Assembly (NCBI RefSeq): GCF_011759365.1
Contig: NZ_JAARLZ010000004.1
Span: 248,001 to 312,000 of the forward strand
Direction: 5' to 3'
Origin: Luteibacter anthropi
GTDB lineage: Bacteria > Pseudomonadota > Gammaproteobacteria > Xanthomonadales > Rhodanobacteraceae
Length of the DNA: 64,000 nt
Shown: positions 46,573-54,280 of the stretch, one piece after another
Layout of the letters: the number at the start of each line of letters is the position of its first letter
How positions within the stretch are numbered: the first letter of the stretch is position 1
Notes under the pieces: model-generated
Database searches by the model: none
What the model was told of the DNA's origin: nothing
The model's input: the letters and a program-made list of their open reading frames with translations, nothing else
Program-made: the position numbers and the translations under genes

Positions 46573-47379
46573 ATGCCAGCACGCAAACAGGCCGCACCCG
46601 TTCCCGCTTCAGCCACGAGCGAGTGGCCGGGCAGGGTGGTGCTGATTACCGGAGGTGCCCAGGGCGTGGGCAAGGGCATCGCGGAGGCGGTGCTGGCGGC
46701 CGGTGGCAGTGTCTTCATCGGCGATATCGACAGCGAGGCGGGCAAGGCCTGTCTCGATGAGTGGGGTGCCGGGGATCGCGCGGCCTTTCTCGCGCTGGAT
46801 GTGTCGCGCGAGGCGAGCGTGACGCGTTTCGTCGATGTGGCGAAGCATCGTTTCGGGCGCATCGACGGGCTGGTGAACAACGCCGGCATTGCCGATCCGC
46901 ATACCGGTCCACTGGAGAAGCTGGACTGGTCGGAGTGGAAACGGCGCATCGATACCAACCTGGGCGGCACGTTCCTGTGTTGCAAACATGCGCTGCCGGA
47001 GCTGCGCAAGGCGAACGGTGCCATCGTCAACATTGCCTCGTCGCGCGCGCACCAGTCCGAGCCGGATACGGAGGCCTATGCGGCGAGCAAGGGTGGTGTG
47101 ATCGCCTTCACCCATGCGCTGGCGATCAGCGCGGGTCCCGTGCGGGTGAACGCGATCAATCCCGGGTGGATCGTGGTGGACGACTGGAAGAAACCATCGG
47201 CACGCCGCAAGCCGAAACTCTCGGCGGCCGACCACGCGCAGCACCCCGTAGGCCGTGCCGGCATCCCACCGGACATCGGCGCGCTGGCAGTATTCCTGCT
47301 GTCGTCGCAAGCCGGCTTCATCACCGGCGAAAACTTCACGATAGACGGCGGCATAGCAAGAAAAATGCATTACGTGTAG
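46573..47379 (+). CDS. Short-chain dehydrogenase/reductase
   Basis: The 268-residue enzyme has a Rossmann motif TGGAQGVGKG, NNAG and the catalytic YAASK, with the Ser in IASSRAHQSEPD. NPGWIVVDDW and the C-terminal FITGENFTIDGG fit classical SDRs. Substrate unknown. GGAGGA lies about nine bases before the ATG. The TAG stop belongs to a REP that begins composite element E. Confidence 0.92.
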   Translation: MPARKQAAPVPASATSEWPGRVVLITGGAQGVGKGIAEAVLAAGGSVFIGDIDSEAGKACLDEWGAGDRAAFLALDVSREASVTRFVDVAKHRFGRIDGLVNNAGIADPHTGPLEKLDWSEWKRRIDTNLGGTFLCCKHALPELRKANGAIVNIASSRAHQSEPDTEAYAASKGGVIAFTHALAISAGPVRVNAINPGWIVVDDWKKPSARRKPKLSAADHAQHPVGRAGIPPDIGALAVFLLSSQAGFITGENFTIDGGIARKMHYV

Positions 47380-47658
47380 GAGCGCGCCTCGCGCGCGACC
47401 GTTTGATACGCAACGCTCCGTAGCGAAGCAAAGCTGCCCCTACCGAAGGGGGTAGGAGTCGATCGTATCGGCGATGTTGCGCTCCGTAGGAACCCAGCCC
47501 GTGTGTGTTTTCGCTCCGTAGGAAGGGCTCGCCTTACGCCCCCGCCGCCTCTACCCATCTCACGGTGATCTTGTAGGAGCGCGCCTGCGCGCGACCGGTT
47601 GTCGCGGAAACCATCATCGTTTCGATTCAACCGGTCGCGCGCAAGCACGCTCCTACAA
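47375..47658 (+). repeat. Composite REP-bounded element, copy E (internally deleted)
   Basis: The starting REP and early core (ACGCTCCGTAGC, CCTACCGAAGGGGG, as in copy A) are joined directly to the late core (CGCCCCCGCCGCCTCTACCC) and a REP inverted pair (47571-47658). About 230 bp, including both strong hairpins, are missing. The join lies near 47534. Confidence 0.8.
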
Positions 47659-47690
47659 CGGATGGGTCAACCTGGTGATAACGCTTTTCC

Positions 47691-47778
47691 TGTAGGAGCG
47701 CGCCTGCGCGCGACCGTTCATGGCGCAGTACATCAACGTTTGCCTCTTCACCGGTCGCGCGCAAGGCGCGCTCCTACA
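47691..47778. repeat. REP inverted pair
   Basis: A forward REP (47691-47715) and a reverse REP (47751-47778) are separated by the linker TTCATGGCGCAGTACATCAA. The reverse REP supplies the stop codon of the metallophosphoesterase gene. Confidence 0.85.
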
Positions 47779-48547
47779 CGGGCTTGTCGATGGTTGTTGT
47801 GGTGGCGGGGTGGAAGGTCTGTGTTCCTTCGTTGAAATCCCACTGCTGTACCTGCGCGCTTCTTCCCTTGTGATGGATCACATGAAACGAATTGCTGATG
47901 CCTTCGCGGATACGTGTCGATAACGCCGTTCCCGCCTGTACCGACCACATGCCGTCTTTCAGGTGGCGCACATAGGGCAGGTGGATATGTCCGCCCAGCA
48001 CGAGATCGGCGCCGGCGTCGCTCCATGCGTCGATGGCCTTCTCGTGGTTGATGAGCAGGTTGGATATGTCTTTCTCGCGAATCACGTGTACCGGCTGGTG
48101 TGTGACCACGATGCGCAGTTGCGTTTCCCGGGCATGGCGCAGGTGTTTGCAGACCTGTTCAATCTGCCTGTCCGACACTTCGCCATTCTTGTGTCGCCTT
48201 GCCCGGACGGTGTTTACGCCGATGACCAGCAGATCGTCCTGTTCGTGCATGGGCTGCAGGTCACGTCCGAAGACACGGCGATACTCGCCGAACGGATTGA
48301 AGATGCGTGCCGGCAGGTTGAACAGCGGCACATCATGGTTACCCGGCACTACGAGCGTCGGTCGCGCGTAGCCATCGATGAAGCGTCGTGCGGCCTCGAA
48401 CTGCGCACGTCGCGCGCGCTGGGTTACGTCGCCGGACAGGATCACCAGGTCAGGCATCAGCTGGCCGATGGCATCGTGCAGGGCACGCACGACATCAGGC
48501 CGTTCGGTGCCGAAGTGGGTATCGGATATCTGGATGACGACGCTCAA
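47774..48547 (-). CDS. Calcineurin-like metallophosphoesterase
   Basis: The 257-residue enzyme has the metallophosphatase motifs SDTHFG (D-x-H), LSGDVTQ (GD), PGNHD (GNHD), VVTHQP and GGHIHLP. It is CpdA-like in length and could hydrolyse cyclic nucleotides or phospholipid head groups. The start is TTG 48547, overlapping the stop of the lipid-kinase gene as TTGA, with GGGGAGGA seven bases upstream. Earlier in-frame codons lie inside that gene. The TAG stop lies in a REP. Confidence 0.9.
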   Translation of the reverse strand: MSVVIQISDTHFGTERPDVVRALHDAIGQLMPDLVILSGDVTQRARRAQFEAARRFIDGYARPTLVVPGNHDVPLFNLPARIFNPFGEYRRVFGRDLQPMHEQDDLLVIGVNTVRARRHKNGEVSDRQIEQVCKHLRHARETQLRIVVTHQPVHVIREKDISNLLINHEKAIDAWSDAGADLVLGGHIHLPYVRHLKDGMWSVQAGTALSTRIREGISNSFHVIHHKGRSAQVQQWDFNEGTQTFHPATTTTIDKPV

Positions 48548-49491
48548 CCCGGGTCCTCCCCGGGTTGTCGGCCACCCCGGGTGATCAACACCAGGGGCCT
48601 GGGTGCCGCACGGAACACGAGCGGGCCATCCATCCAGAGGATTTCTCCGTCCACCGCTACTTTCACCTTTTCGCGGTGCCGCTTCGGCGTGACGACGATC
48701 TGGCGGAAGGGGAAGCTCACTACGTTGTCCGCATCGCCCAGGCGACCGATGGCGCCGCGTAGCAGCAGGCCGAGCATGGTGAGCTTGCCGATGGGCTTCA
48801 GTACCACGCCAGCCAGCGTGCCGTCGTTGCGATGGACGTCGCCTGCCTCTGGCAGGCCGATTTTTTCCAGTTGCAGGGCATTGTTGCCGACGAACAGCGT
48901 GGGGGTGCGCAGCTGGCGTGAGCGGTCGCCGTCGCTGACTTCGATCCGCAGCGGGCGGTATTCCCCCATCATGGTTGCAAGGCCCGACCAGAGTGCCACG
49001 AGGCGATGGCGTCCCAGGCGTTGCTTCCATGTTTCGCGATCTTCCAGCACCTGCGGATAGAGTCCGAGGCTGGCGTTCACAAGGAACAGGCGGTCGTTGA
49101 CCATGCCGGCCTGCACGTTCATCGGTTCGCCGCGCAGCAGGGCTTCGGTGGCTTCGGCCGGGTCGGCGGAGATGCCGTGTGTGCGGCCGAAGAAGTTGAA
49201 GGTGCCCTGGGGCAACACGCCCATGGGCAGTTGTTCACGCCATGCAGCGCCGGCTACGCAGTTGATGGTGCCGTCGCCACCCACGGCTACCAGTGCGCCG
49301 CCTTCGTGTCTGGCGTAGGTCACGGCATCGCTGACGGCCTGCGCGATGTCATGCGCTTCGTCGATCAGGAAGAACCGGTGCGGTCGTCCGGCTGCGTCGA
49401 GCAGGGTGCGGATGGTATCGCGCGCGGTGTCTGCATCGCCCCGTCCCGACCCGGCGTTCATCACGATGGCAAGGGGAGGGGCATAGGACAT
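48544..49491 (-). CDS. Diacylglycerol kinase-family protein
   Basis: The 315-residue protein has the DAGK catalytic domain: MNAGSGRG, VGGDGTINCVAG (GGDGT) and PQGTFNFFGR, a variant of PLGTGNDFAR. The C-terminal half matches the YegS/DgkB lid domain. The substrate is probably a lipid such as diacylglycerol or a sphingoid base. Its stop overlaps the start of the phosphoesterase gene, and a PAP2 phosphatase gene precedes it, suggesting a lipid-phosphate turnover unit. Confidence 0.9.
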   Translation of the reverse strand: MSYAPPLAIVMNAGSGRGDADTARDTIRTLLDAAGRPHRFFLIDEAHDIAQAVSDAVTYARHEGGALVAVGGDGTINCVAGAAWREQLPMGVLPQGTFNFFGRTHGISADPAEATEALLRGEPMNVQAGMVNDRLFLVNASLGLYPQVLEDRETWKQRLGRHRLVALWSGLATMMGEYRPLRIEVSDGDRSRQLRTPTLFVGNNALQLEKIGLPEAGDVHRNDGTLAGVVLKPIGKLTMLGLLLRGAIGRLGDADNVVSFPFRQIVVTPKRHREKVKVAVDGEILWMDGPLVFRAAPRPLVLITRGGRQPGEDPG

Positions 49492-49559
49492 GCGCTATCC
49501 GTCGGCGATGGGGTTCGGGGTGCCCAAGAGACCATCGCCCACGTGTTGGTCGCATGAAA

Positions 49560-50339
49560 TTACGTTTCGGCCTTCGCGCCTTCGCGCAGGCGGAAGTACT
49601 CCGCGCTGCCGACACAGAGCGCCAGCCAGCCCAGGCCTGTCGCGTAACCGGCCATCACGTCGCTGAAGTAGTGCACCTGGAGCAGGATGCGCGAGATGCC
49701 GATGAGGGTGATCATCGCCACGGCGGCAATCACGATGGGGCGGTGAAGGCGGGGCGGGCACAGCACCAGCAGCACATAGGCCAGCATCCCGTAGAAGACC
49801 ATGGAGCCGGAGGCGTGGCCGCTGGGAAAGCTGAAACTATGCTCGGTGATGAAACCGTGGTCGTGCAGCGGGCGCTCACGCTGGAACCAGGCCTTGAGCG
49901 CACTGTTGATCAGGGCCGTGCCGCCGAGCGTGGCGATCCAGATACCGGCCAGCCGGACGTGCCGGCGCCACAGCAGGGTGACGAAGACCAGGCCGGCGGC
50001 GATGGCGACCACGACGGGGTCGCCGGTGTGGGTGAGCATCGCGATGATGCGCAGTACCGGTAGCGGGGTGTTGTCGCGCAGGTCGCTCGCCAGGGCGGCG
50101 TCGAAGGCGGTGAGGCCGGCCTGTTCGCGCACCTCGACGCCGATGGCCGTGGCGATCAGCAGCGTGGCCACGACCACGGCCAGCGCCGTCATCGGGCGCA
50201 GGAAGCTCCGGGCCACGGGGTCGAGCCCCTCGCGTCGGCGCACGGCGCGCCGCCACACGGTATCGGCGCCCAGCAGGGCGACGGCAAGCAGCACGGCCCA
50301 CAGGGACAGTGCATGCCGGCTGATCCATTCCGCTTCCAT
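49560..50339 (-). CDS. PAP2-family membrane phosphatase
   Basis: The 259-residue protein has about six membrane helices and the three PAP2 motifs: KAWFQRERP (K-x6-R-P), FPSGHASGSM (PSGH) and SRILLQVHYFSD (SR-x5-H-x3-D). It would remove phosphate from lipid phosphates such as phosphatidate or undecaprenyl diphosphate at the outer face of the inner membrane. It lies 68 bp upstream of the diacylglycerol-kinase-like gene on the same strand. Confidence 0.93.
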   Translation of the reverse strand: MEAEWISRHALSLWAVLLAVALLGADTVWRRAVRRREGLDPVARSFLRPMTALAVVVATLLIATAIGVEVREQAGLTAFDAALASDLRDNTPLPVLRIIAMLTHTGDPVVVAIAAGLVFVTLLWRRHVRLAGIWIATLGGTALINSALKAWFQRERPLHDHGFITEHSFSFPSGHASGSMVFYGMLAYVLLVLCPPRLHRPIVIAAVAMITLIGISRILLQVHYFSDVMAGYATGLGWLALCVGSAEYFRLREGAKAET

Positions 50340-50421
50340 TTCCGTCTGATCCTCGTCTCATGGCACGATCTGGGGATGTTGCCACGCCGCGACCCTCGCG
50401 GCCCATGAAGGGGATACCACG

Positions 50422-52035
50422 ATGAAGGCCCGATCCGCCTGCGCCTGGCTAGCGTTCACCTTGTCCGTTTCACCGCTGCTCGTCCATGCGGACGACGTCC
50501 CGCTGGCCCATCGCATCGTCCGCGTGACGCTCGATGGCGCAGCCACCACCAAGCCCACCTCCGGCCGCCTGCTGCTGTTCGCCATGCCGGCCGACAAGGC
50601 CCGCGAGGCCGCGAAGGACGGCAAGGTCGAGGAAGTGGACATCAATCCGTTCCATCCCACGGCGGTGGCCGTGGCGGCACGCAACGTGAGCTGGATCGTG
50701 CCGGGACAGTCCGTGGATATCGACACGGATGGCGAGACCTTCCCGCAGCCATTTTCGTCGCTGCCGGCCGGTGACTATGTGGTGCAGGCCGTGCTCGACG
50801 TGGCCCACGACTACAACTACAACTCGCGCCATGAGGGCGATTTCGTGAGCGACGTGGTACCCATGCACTTCGCACCCGGAGCAAGCCTTCCGGTGGTGAA
50901 GCTGAGCAAGGGCGTGCCGCCGCGCGATCCCTGGCAGATGTCGCCCAGCACACCGCAGGCGGTGCGCGATGCACTGCCTGAGGTACGCCAGCATGCGCAC
51001 GCGGAAATCATGCAGAGCCCGTCTCTCACAGCATTTGCGGGACACCCGGTATCCGTGCGCGCCTGGGTGGTGACACCGCCCGGCTACGATCCCAACGGCA
51101 GCACGCGCTATCCCACGGTGTATCTGACCCATGGTTTCACGGGCAGCTTCGATCGTTACGTGGGCACCATCGCCGGGGTCTACCAGGCCATGGCAACCAA
51201 GCAGACGCCGCCGATGATCTGGGTGTTGCTCGACGAATCCAGCCCTACCGGCACGCATGAGTTCGCCGATTCGGTGAACAACGGTCCGTGGGGGCAGGCG
51301 CTCACCACCGAGTACATTCCGTGGCTGGAATCGCGCTATCGCATGGATGCAAAGTCCACGGGCCGTTTCCTCAATGGTCACTCGTCCGGTGGCTGGGCGA
51401 CGATGTGGTTGCAGACGCGCTATCCGAAGGTCTTTGGCGGCACGTGGTCCACCTCGCCCGATCCGGTCGATTTCCGCGATTTCACGGGCGCCGATCTCTA
51501 CGCCGCCAACGCCAACATATATCGCAAGCCAGACGGCTCCGCCAACCCGCTGATCCGCGACAAGGGCCAGGTGATCGCCACGTTCGAAACCTTCGCGAAG
51601 CTGGAGCGTGTGCTCGGCCCCTACGGCGGCCAGCTCGCATCGTTCGAATGGGTGTTCTCGCCGCGCGGCGCCGACGGCCGGCCGCAGCCCATGTTCAACC
51701 GCGACACGGGCGCCATCGATGCCAATGTGGTTTCCTACTGGCGCGACCACTACGACATCGCACAGCGCCTGCGCACGCACTGGCCTGAGCTGAAGCCGGA
51801 CCTCGACGGCAAGATCCACCTGATCGTAGGCACGGCGGATACGTTCTACCTCGACGGCCCGGCAAAGCTGCTGAAGGAAACCCTCGACGGCCTGCATGCA
51901 AAGAGCGACATCCGCCTGATCCCCGGCCGCACGCACTTCGACCTGTACACCGAAGGCGACGACCGCCAGGCATTGCTGAAAAAGATCGCATGGGAAATGT
52001 ACGAAGTAGCCCGCCCCGGCCAAGCCAAACCCTAA
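50422..52035 (+). CDS. Secreted alpha/beta-hydrolase (esterase D/tannase-like)
   Basis: The 537-residue protein has a signal peptide (cleavage after LLVHA) and an N-terminal beta domain (~25-165). A C-terminal alpha/beta hydrolase follows, with the nucleophile elbow NGHSSGG, YLTHGFTGS as oxyanion-hole region, and a late His in IPGRTHFDLY. This resembles the putative-esterase (EsD-like) family. The substrate is not evident. It is divergent from the PAP2 gene. Confidence 0.88.
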   Translation: MKARSACAWLAFTLSVSPLLVHADDVPLAHRIVRVTLDGAATTKPTSGRLLLFAMPADKAREAAKDGKVEEVDINPFHPTAVAVAARNVSWIVPGQSVDIDTDGETFPQPFSSLPAGDYVVQAVLDVAHDYNYNSRHEGDFVSDVVPMHFAPGASLPVVKLSKGVPPRDPWQMSPSTPQAVRDALPEVRQHAHAEIMQSPSLTAFAGHPVSVRAWVVTPPGYDPNGSTRYPTVYLTHGFTGSFDRYVGTIAGVYQAMATKQTPPMIWVLLDESSPTGTHEFADSVNNGPWGQALTTEYIPWLESRYRMDAKSTGRFLNGHSSGGWATMWLQTRYPKVFGGTWSTSPDPVDFRDFTGADLYAANANIYRKPDGSANPLIRDKGQVIATFETFAKLERVLGPYGGQLASFEWVFSPRGADGRPQPMFNRDTGAIDANVVSYWRDHYDIAQRLRTHWPELKPDLDGKIHLIVGTADTFYLDGPAKLLKETLDGLHAKSDIRLIPGRTHFDLYTEGDDRQALLKKIAWEMYEVARPGQAKP

Positions 52036-52038
52036 CCC

Positions 52039-52064
52039 TGTAGGAGCGCGCCTGCGCGCGACCG
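52039..52064 (+). repeat. Single REP after esterase gene
   Basis: A forward REP with the GTAG foot starts four bases after the esterase stop. It marks the left edge of the AT-richer accessory region. Confidence 0.85.
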
Positions 52065-52122
52065 CTAAGAAGCCATGCCAATCATGCGCTTCGCAGCGGT
52101 GGCGTGCGGTCGCGCTCTGGCA

Positions 52123-52467
52123 TTAAGGGTAGCTTGTGTGTTCGGCGACACCGGGAAGCATGACGGATACCACGTCACGTGCAACGATGGCATGGTCTTC
52201 GATATGCAGGCGTGCCACATAGGCCAGTGGGCCCTGGGCGCCGTTGATGATCACGTCGTAACCGCGTTCAACGAGTTCGACGGATATTCGCAGGGGATTG
52301 CCGAGATCGGCAAAGGCTGTTGTAGGCACCCCTACCGCGCGATCCTTGCAGCGAATACGAAGCCCTGAGGTTATCGTTTTTGGCGTCGTTCCCTCTGCAC
52401 CCCATATCGCTGTGGGCCATGAGGGTGTGTAAACTTGTGAATACAGTGCTCTGGCCGGCTTACTCAA
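52123..52467 (-). CDS. Unknown protein, possibly a remnant
   Basis: The open frame has 114 codons with a plausible amino-acid mix and GC-rich third positions in its second half (RISVELVERGYDVIINGA, PLAYVARLHIEDHAIVA). The only start is TTG 52467 without a ribosome-binding site, so it may be the 3' remnant of a longer gene or an uncharacterised small protein. I recognise no family. It lies downstream of the Rhs immunity-type genes and on the same strand. Confidence 0.4.
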   Translation of the reverse strand: MSKPARALYSQVYTPSWPTAIWGAEGTTPKTITSGLRIRCKDRAVGVPTTAFADLGNPLRISVELVERGYDVIINGAQGPLAYVARLHIEDHAIVARDVVSVMLPGVAEHTSYP

Positions 52468-52506
52468 AATCAGGCTGCAGTACCACAGTCTGATTTGCTC
52501 TCAATA

Positions 52507-52791
52507 TTAACTAATAGACTTCGCAAGAAGGGCTATGCCGCCAGCAACAACAAGACATCCGGCGAAGAGTGCTAGAGCGTAGCCAACCTGACGCCTTAGG
52601 CATAAGCCTTTTTCGGTTAGCAGGTTTGGGAAAAGCAGTGCATTCATTGGATTCCATATGGTTTTTTTAGAGAATCGATCTGAGGATGACTTGAATTGCC
52701 AAGTCATCCGTACTGCTGAAATCACCGCCCAAATGACAGAAAGTGCGCCAGTTATGCATGACAATAAGAAGAAAAATGATATTGCGTGCAT
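52507..52791 (-). CDS. Small membrane protein in Rhs island
   Basis: The 94-residue protein has two clear membrane helices (residues ~5-28 and ~68-90) around a basic cytoplasmic or periplasmic loop (RMTWQFKSSSDRFSKK). AGGA lies seven bases before the ATG. The low GC content contrasts with flanking housekeeping genes. No family recognised; it may be an immunity-type or orphan cargo protein of the Rhs locus. Confidence 0.6.
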   Translation of the reverse strand: MHAISFFFLLSCITGALSVIWAVISAVRMTWQFKSSSDRFSKKTIWNPMNALLFPNLLTEKGLCLRRQVGYALALFAGCLVVAGGIALLAKSIS

Positions 52792-52879
52792 ACTGATTCC
52801 TGGTCAAGTTCGTCCGAGTCTGGATTGGTTCCTGTCTCGGCGCTGCATGAGTGCATAAGTAGCCGGCGCTTGCGTGATT

Positions 52880-53335
52880 TCAAGGGCAATAGCTCATGGC
52901 CGCTTTATAGAAGGTCCATGTGAGGCTGATGGCAACTAACGTCCTGCCAGACTGGGTGATTGGCTCAATAACGAAAGACCTTCCATTGCGGCAAAAGTAT
53001 GCTGAAGGCGTAGGTTCCGTCACCTCTTTTCTTAGCGACCAGCCCTGAGCAAGGAGGGACTTCTTTGTGTTTTCCATGACTTGTGTCGTGGATACTTCTG
53101 TGTCTACGCTTTGGGTCGCCCCAACAGAAGAGACTCTGTCGAAAGTCGTTCTTCCGAAAGATAGGCCCGCAACGGGTATTGAGGCTAGTTCTGTTGCAAG
53201 TTCTGCGGTTGTTGGTCTTGGGCGTTTGTCTTCATCGCTCTTCCATTCGCACCACTGGTAAATGTGAATTGATACTGGCGTTATGGCTGCAATGGCGAAT
53301 AACGTAATCAGCGATGTTCTTGCCTTTGTTTTCAT
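52880..53335 (-). CDS. Unknown membrane-anchored protein in Rhs island
   Basis: The 151-residue protein has one N-terminal helix (SLITLFAIAAITPVSIHIY) and a periplasmic domain with two cysteine regions (YFCRNGRSF near 123 and the C-terminal MSYCP). The domain has a compact alpha/beta-like pattern (MENTKKSLLAQGWSLRKE). No family recognised. The ATG at 53335 is preferred; the frame extends 20 codons to a TTG. Its place in the series of small genes after the Rhs toxin suggests an immunity or accessory role. Confidence 0.6.
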   Translation of the reverse strand: MKTKARTSLITLFAIAAITPVSIHIYQWCEWKSDEDKRPRPTTAELATELASIPVAGLSFGRTTFDRVSSVGATQSVDTEVSTTQVMENTKKSLLAQGWSLRKEVTEPTPSAYFCRNGRSFVIEPITQSGRTLVAISLTWTFYKAAMSYCP

Positions 53336-53646
53336 TGAATCATTGCCGTGCCCATGGTGGATGAGGTGTTCTTTGGTGCTTGGTAGAATGAGCAAAGTGT
53401 TGAGGCCTGTTTTTGTCTTCGATCCTGCTGGGTCTGAGGATGTGCACCATCCGGCCTCGTGAGTAGTGCTGGGTCTGCGTGAATCGCGAACGAATTGATA
53501 GGCAATGCGGAAACCGGGTGTGTCGGCGAAAGCACCTGGCCCGCGCTAAGTCGCGGTCAATTTTTCGATGGCTGTATCACTACATCTTGTTTCAGTGTAG
53601 GTGTCCACGCTTCCGTGCGTGGAGAAGTACGAACGATTTAATAAAT
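53336..53646. other. AT-rich intergenic stretch in Rhs island
   Basis: No supported gene is seen in these ~310 bp. Base composition is markedly lower in GC than the surrounding chromosome, consistent with degraded or recently acquired sequence. Confidence 0.5.
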
Positions 53647-53922
53647 TCAACGATGTCTTTTCATTTTTGATAGGTAAACGGCAAATCCTACGCAGAATGT
53701 CGAGAAGCCTAGTGCAAAAACGCCAACTCCAAGAATCATGAGGCCTAATGCTGCAACCGAAAAAGCCAGTGCTCCAAGAGAAAAGCCAATCAATGCTATG
53801 CGAAGGCCAAGTAAGCGAGGATCTTTTAGGATTACGGAGATATCATGGGTAGACCCCCTGTGCCAGGGGTGCCCACAAAGCCAGCGCCAATGCCGACGAG
53901 TCAGCTTCGCCGGGATGTCCAA
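53647..53922 (-). CDS. Small two-helix membrane protein (possible)
   Basis: The frame of 91 codons encodes two strong membrane helices (LRIALIGFSLGALAFSVAAL, then LMILGVGVFALGFSTFCVGF) and a short basic tail KMKRHR. The only early start is TTG 53922 without a ribosome-binding site, so the true N-terminus is uncertain. The segment before the helices (VILKDPRLLG) looks genuine. It may be an immunity protein for a membrane-acting toxin or a remnant. Confidence 0.45.
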   Translation of the reverse strand: MDIPAKLTRRHWRWLCGHPWHRGSTHDISVILKDPRLLGLRIALIGFSLGALAFSVAALGLMILGVGVFALGFSTFCVGFAVYLSKMKRHR

Positions 53923-53953
53923 GTTGGTTGACTTGACCCTGATTCATCGCTAC

Positions 53954-54280
53954 TCAATCGTTGCCGCTTTTAACCTCATGACGGGAAATTTTTCCGTATT
54001 CGTCGTAGACATCCAAGATGCGGTGCTGCTTATCAGCATCGAAATTTTCCACAGAAAAAATACGGCCCCATTCTGCAGCCATGAATGTGCCAGCGATCTT
54101 TCCATCAGCGTCTACGCATGACTTCGACAATCCTGCCTGTCCCCAGGAGGCATATACCGTTCTTGCGGGTTGTTGACAGACGTACCCACTCTGATGATCT
54201 AGTGCGTATTTGTTGTCCGCTCCAGAGCAGGATGCGATCGAAAGTGTTGCAATGACTAGTGATGTGAGGCTTAGTTTCAT
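53954..54280 (-). CDS. Lipoprotein coupled to Rhs toxin, probable immunity protein
   Basis: The 108-residue protein has a signal peptide and lipobox (LSIASC, Cys18), so it is anchored in a membrane facing the periplasm. The mature part has two cysteines (YVCQQ, KSCVDADGK) and a Gly-rich pattern. Its ATG overlaps the stop of the Rhs gene (ATGA at 54277-54280). Immunity genes of polymorphic toxins typically follow the toxin tip directly; a periplasmic immunity protein would match a toxin that acts in the cell envelope. Confidence 0.65.
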   Translation of the reverse strand: MKLSLTSLVIATLSIASCSGADNKYALDHQSGYVCQQPARTVYASWGQAGLSKSCVDADGKIAGTFMAAEWGRIFSVENFDADKQHRILDVYDEYGKISRHEVKSGND

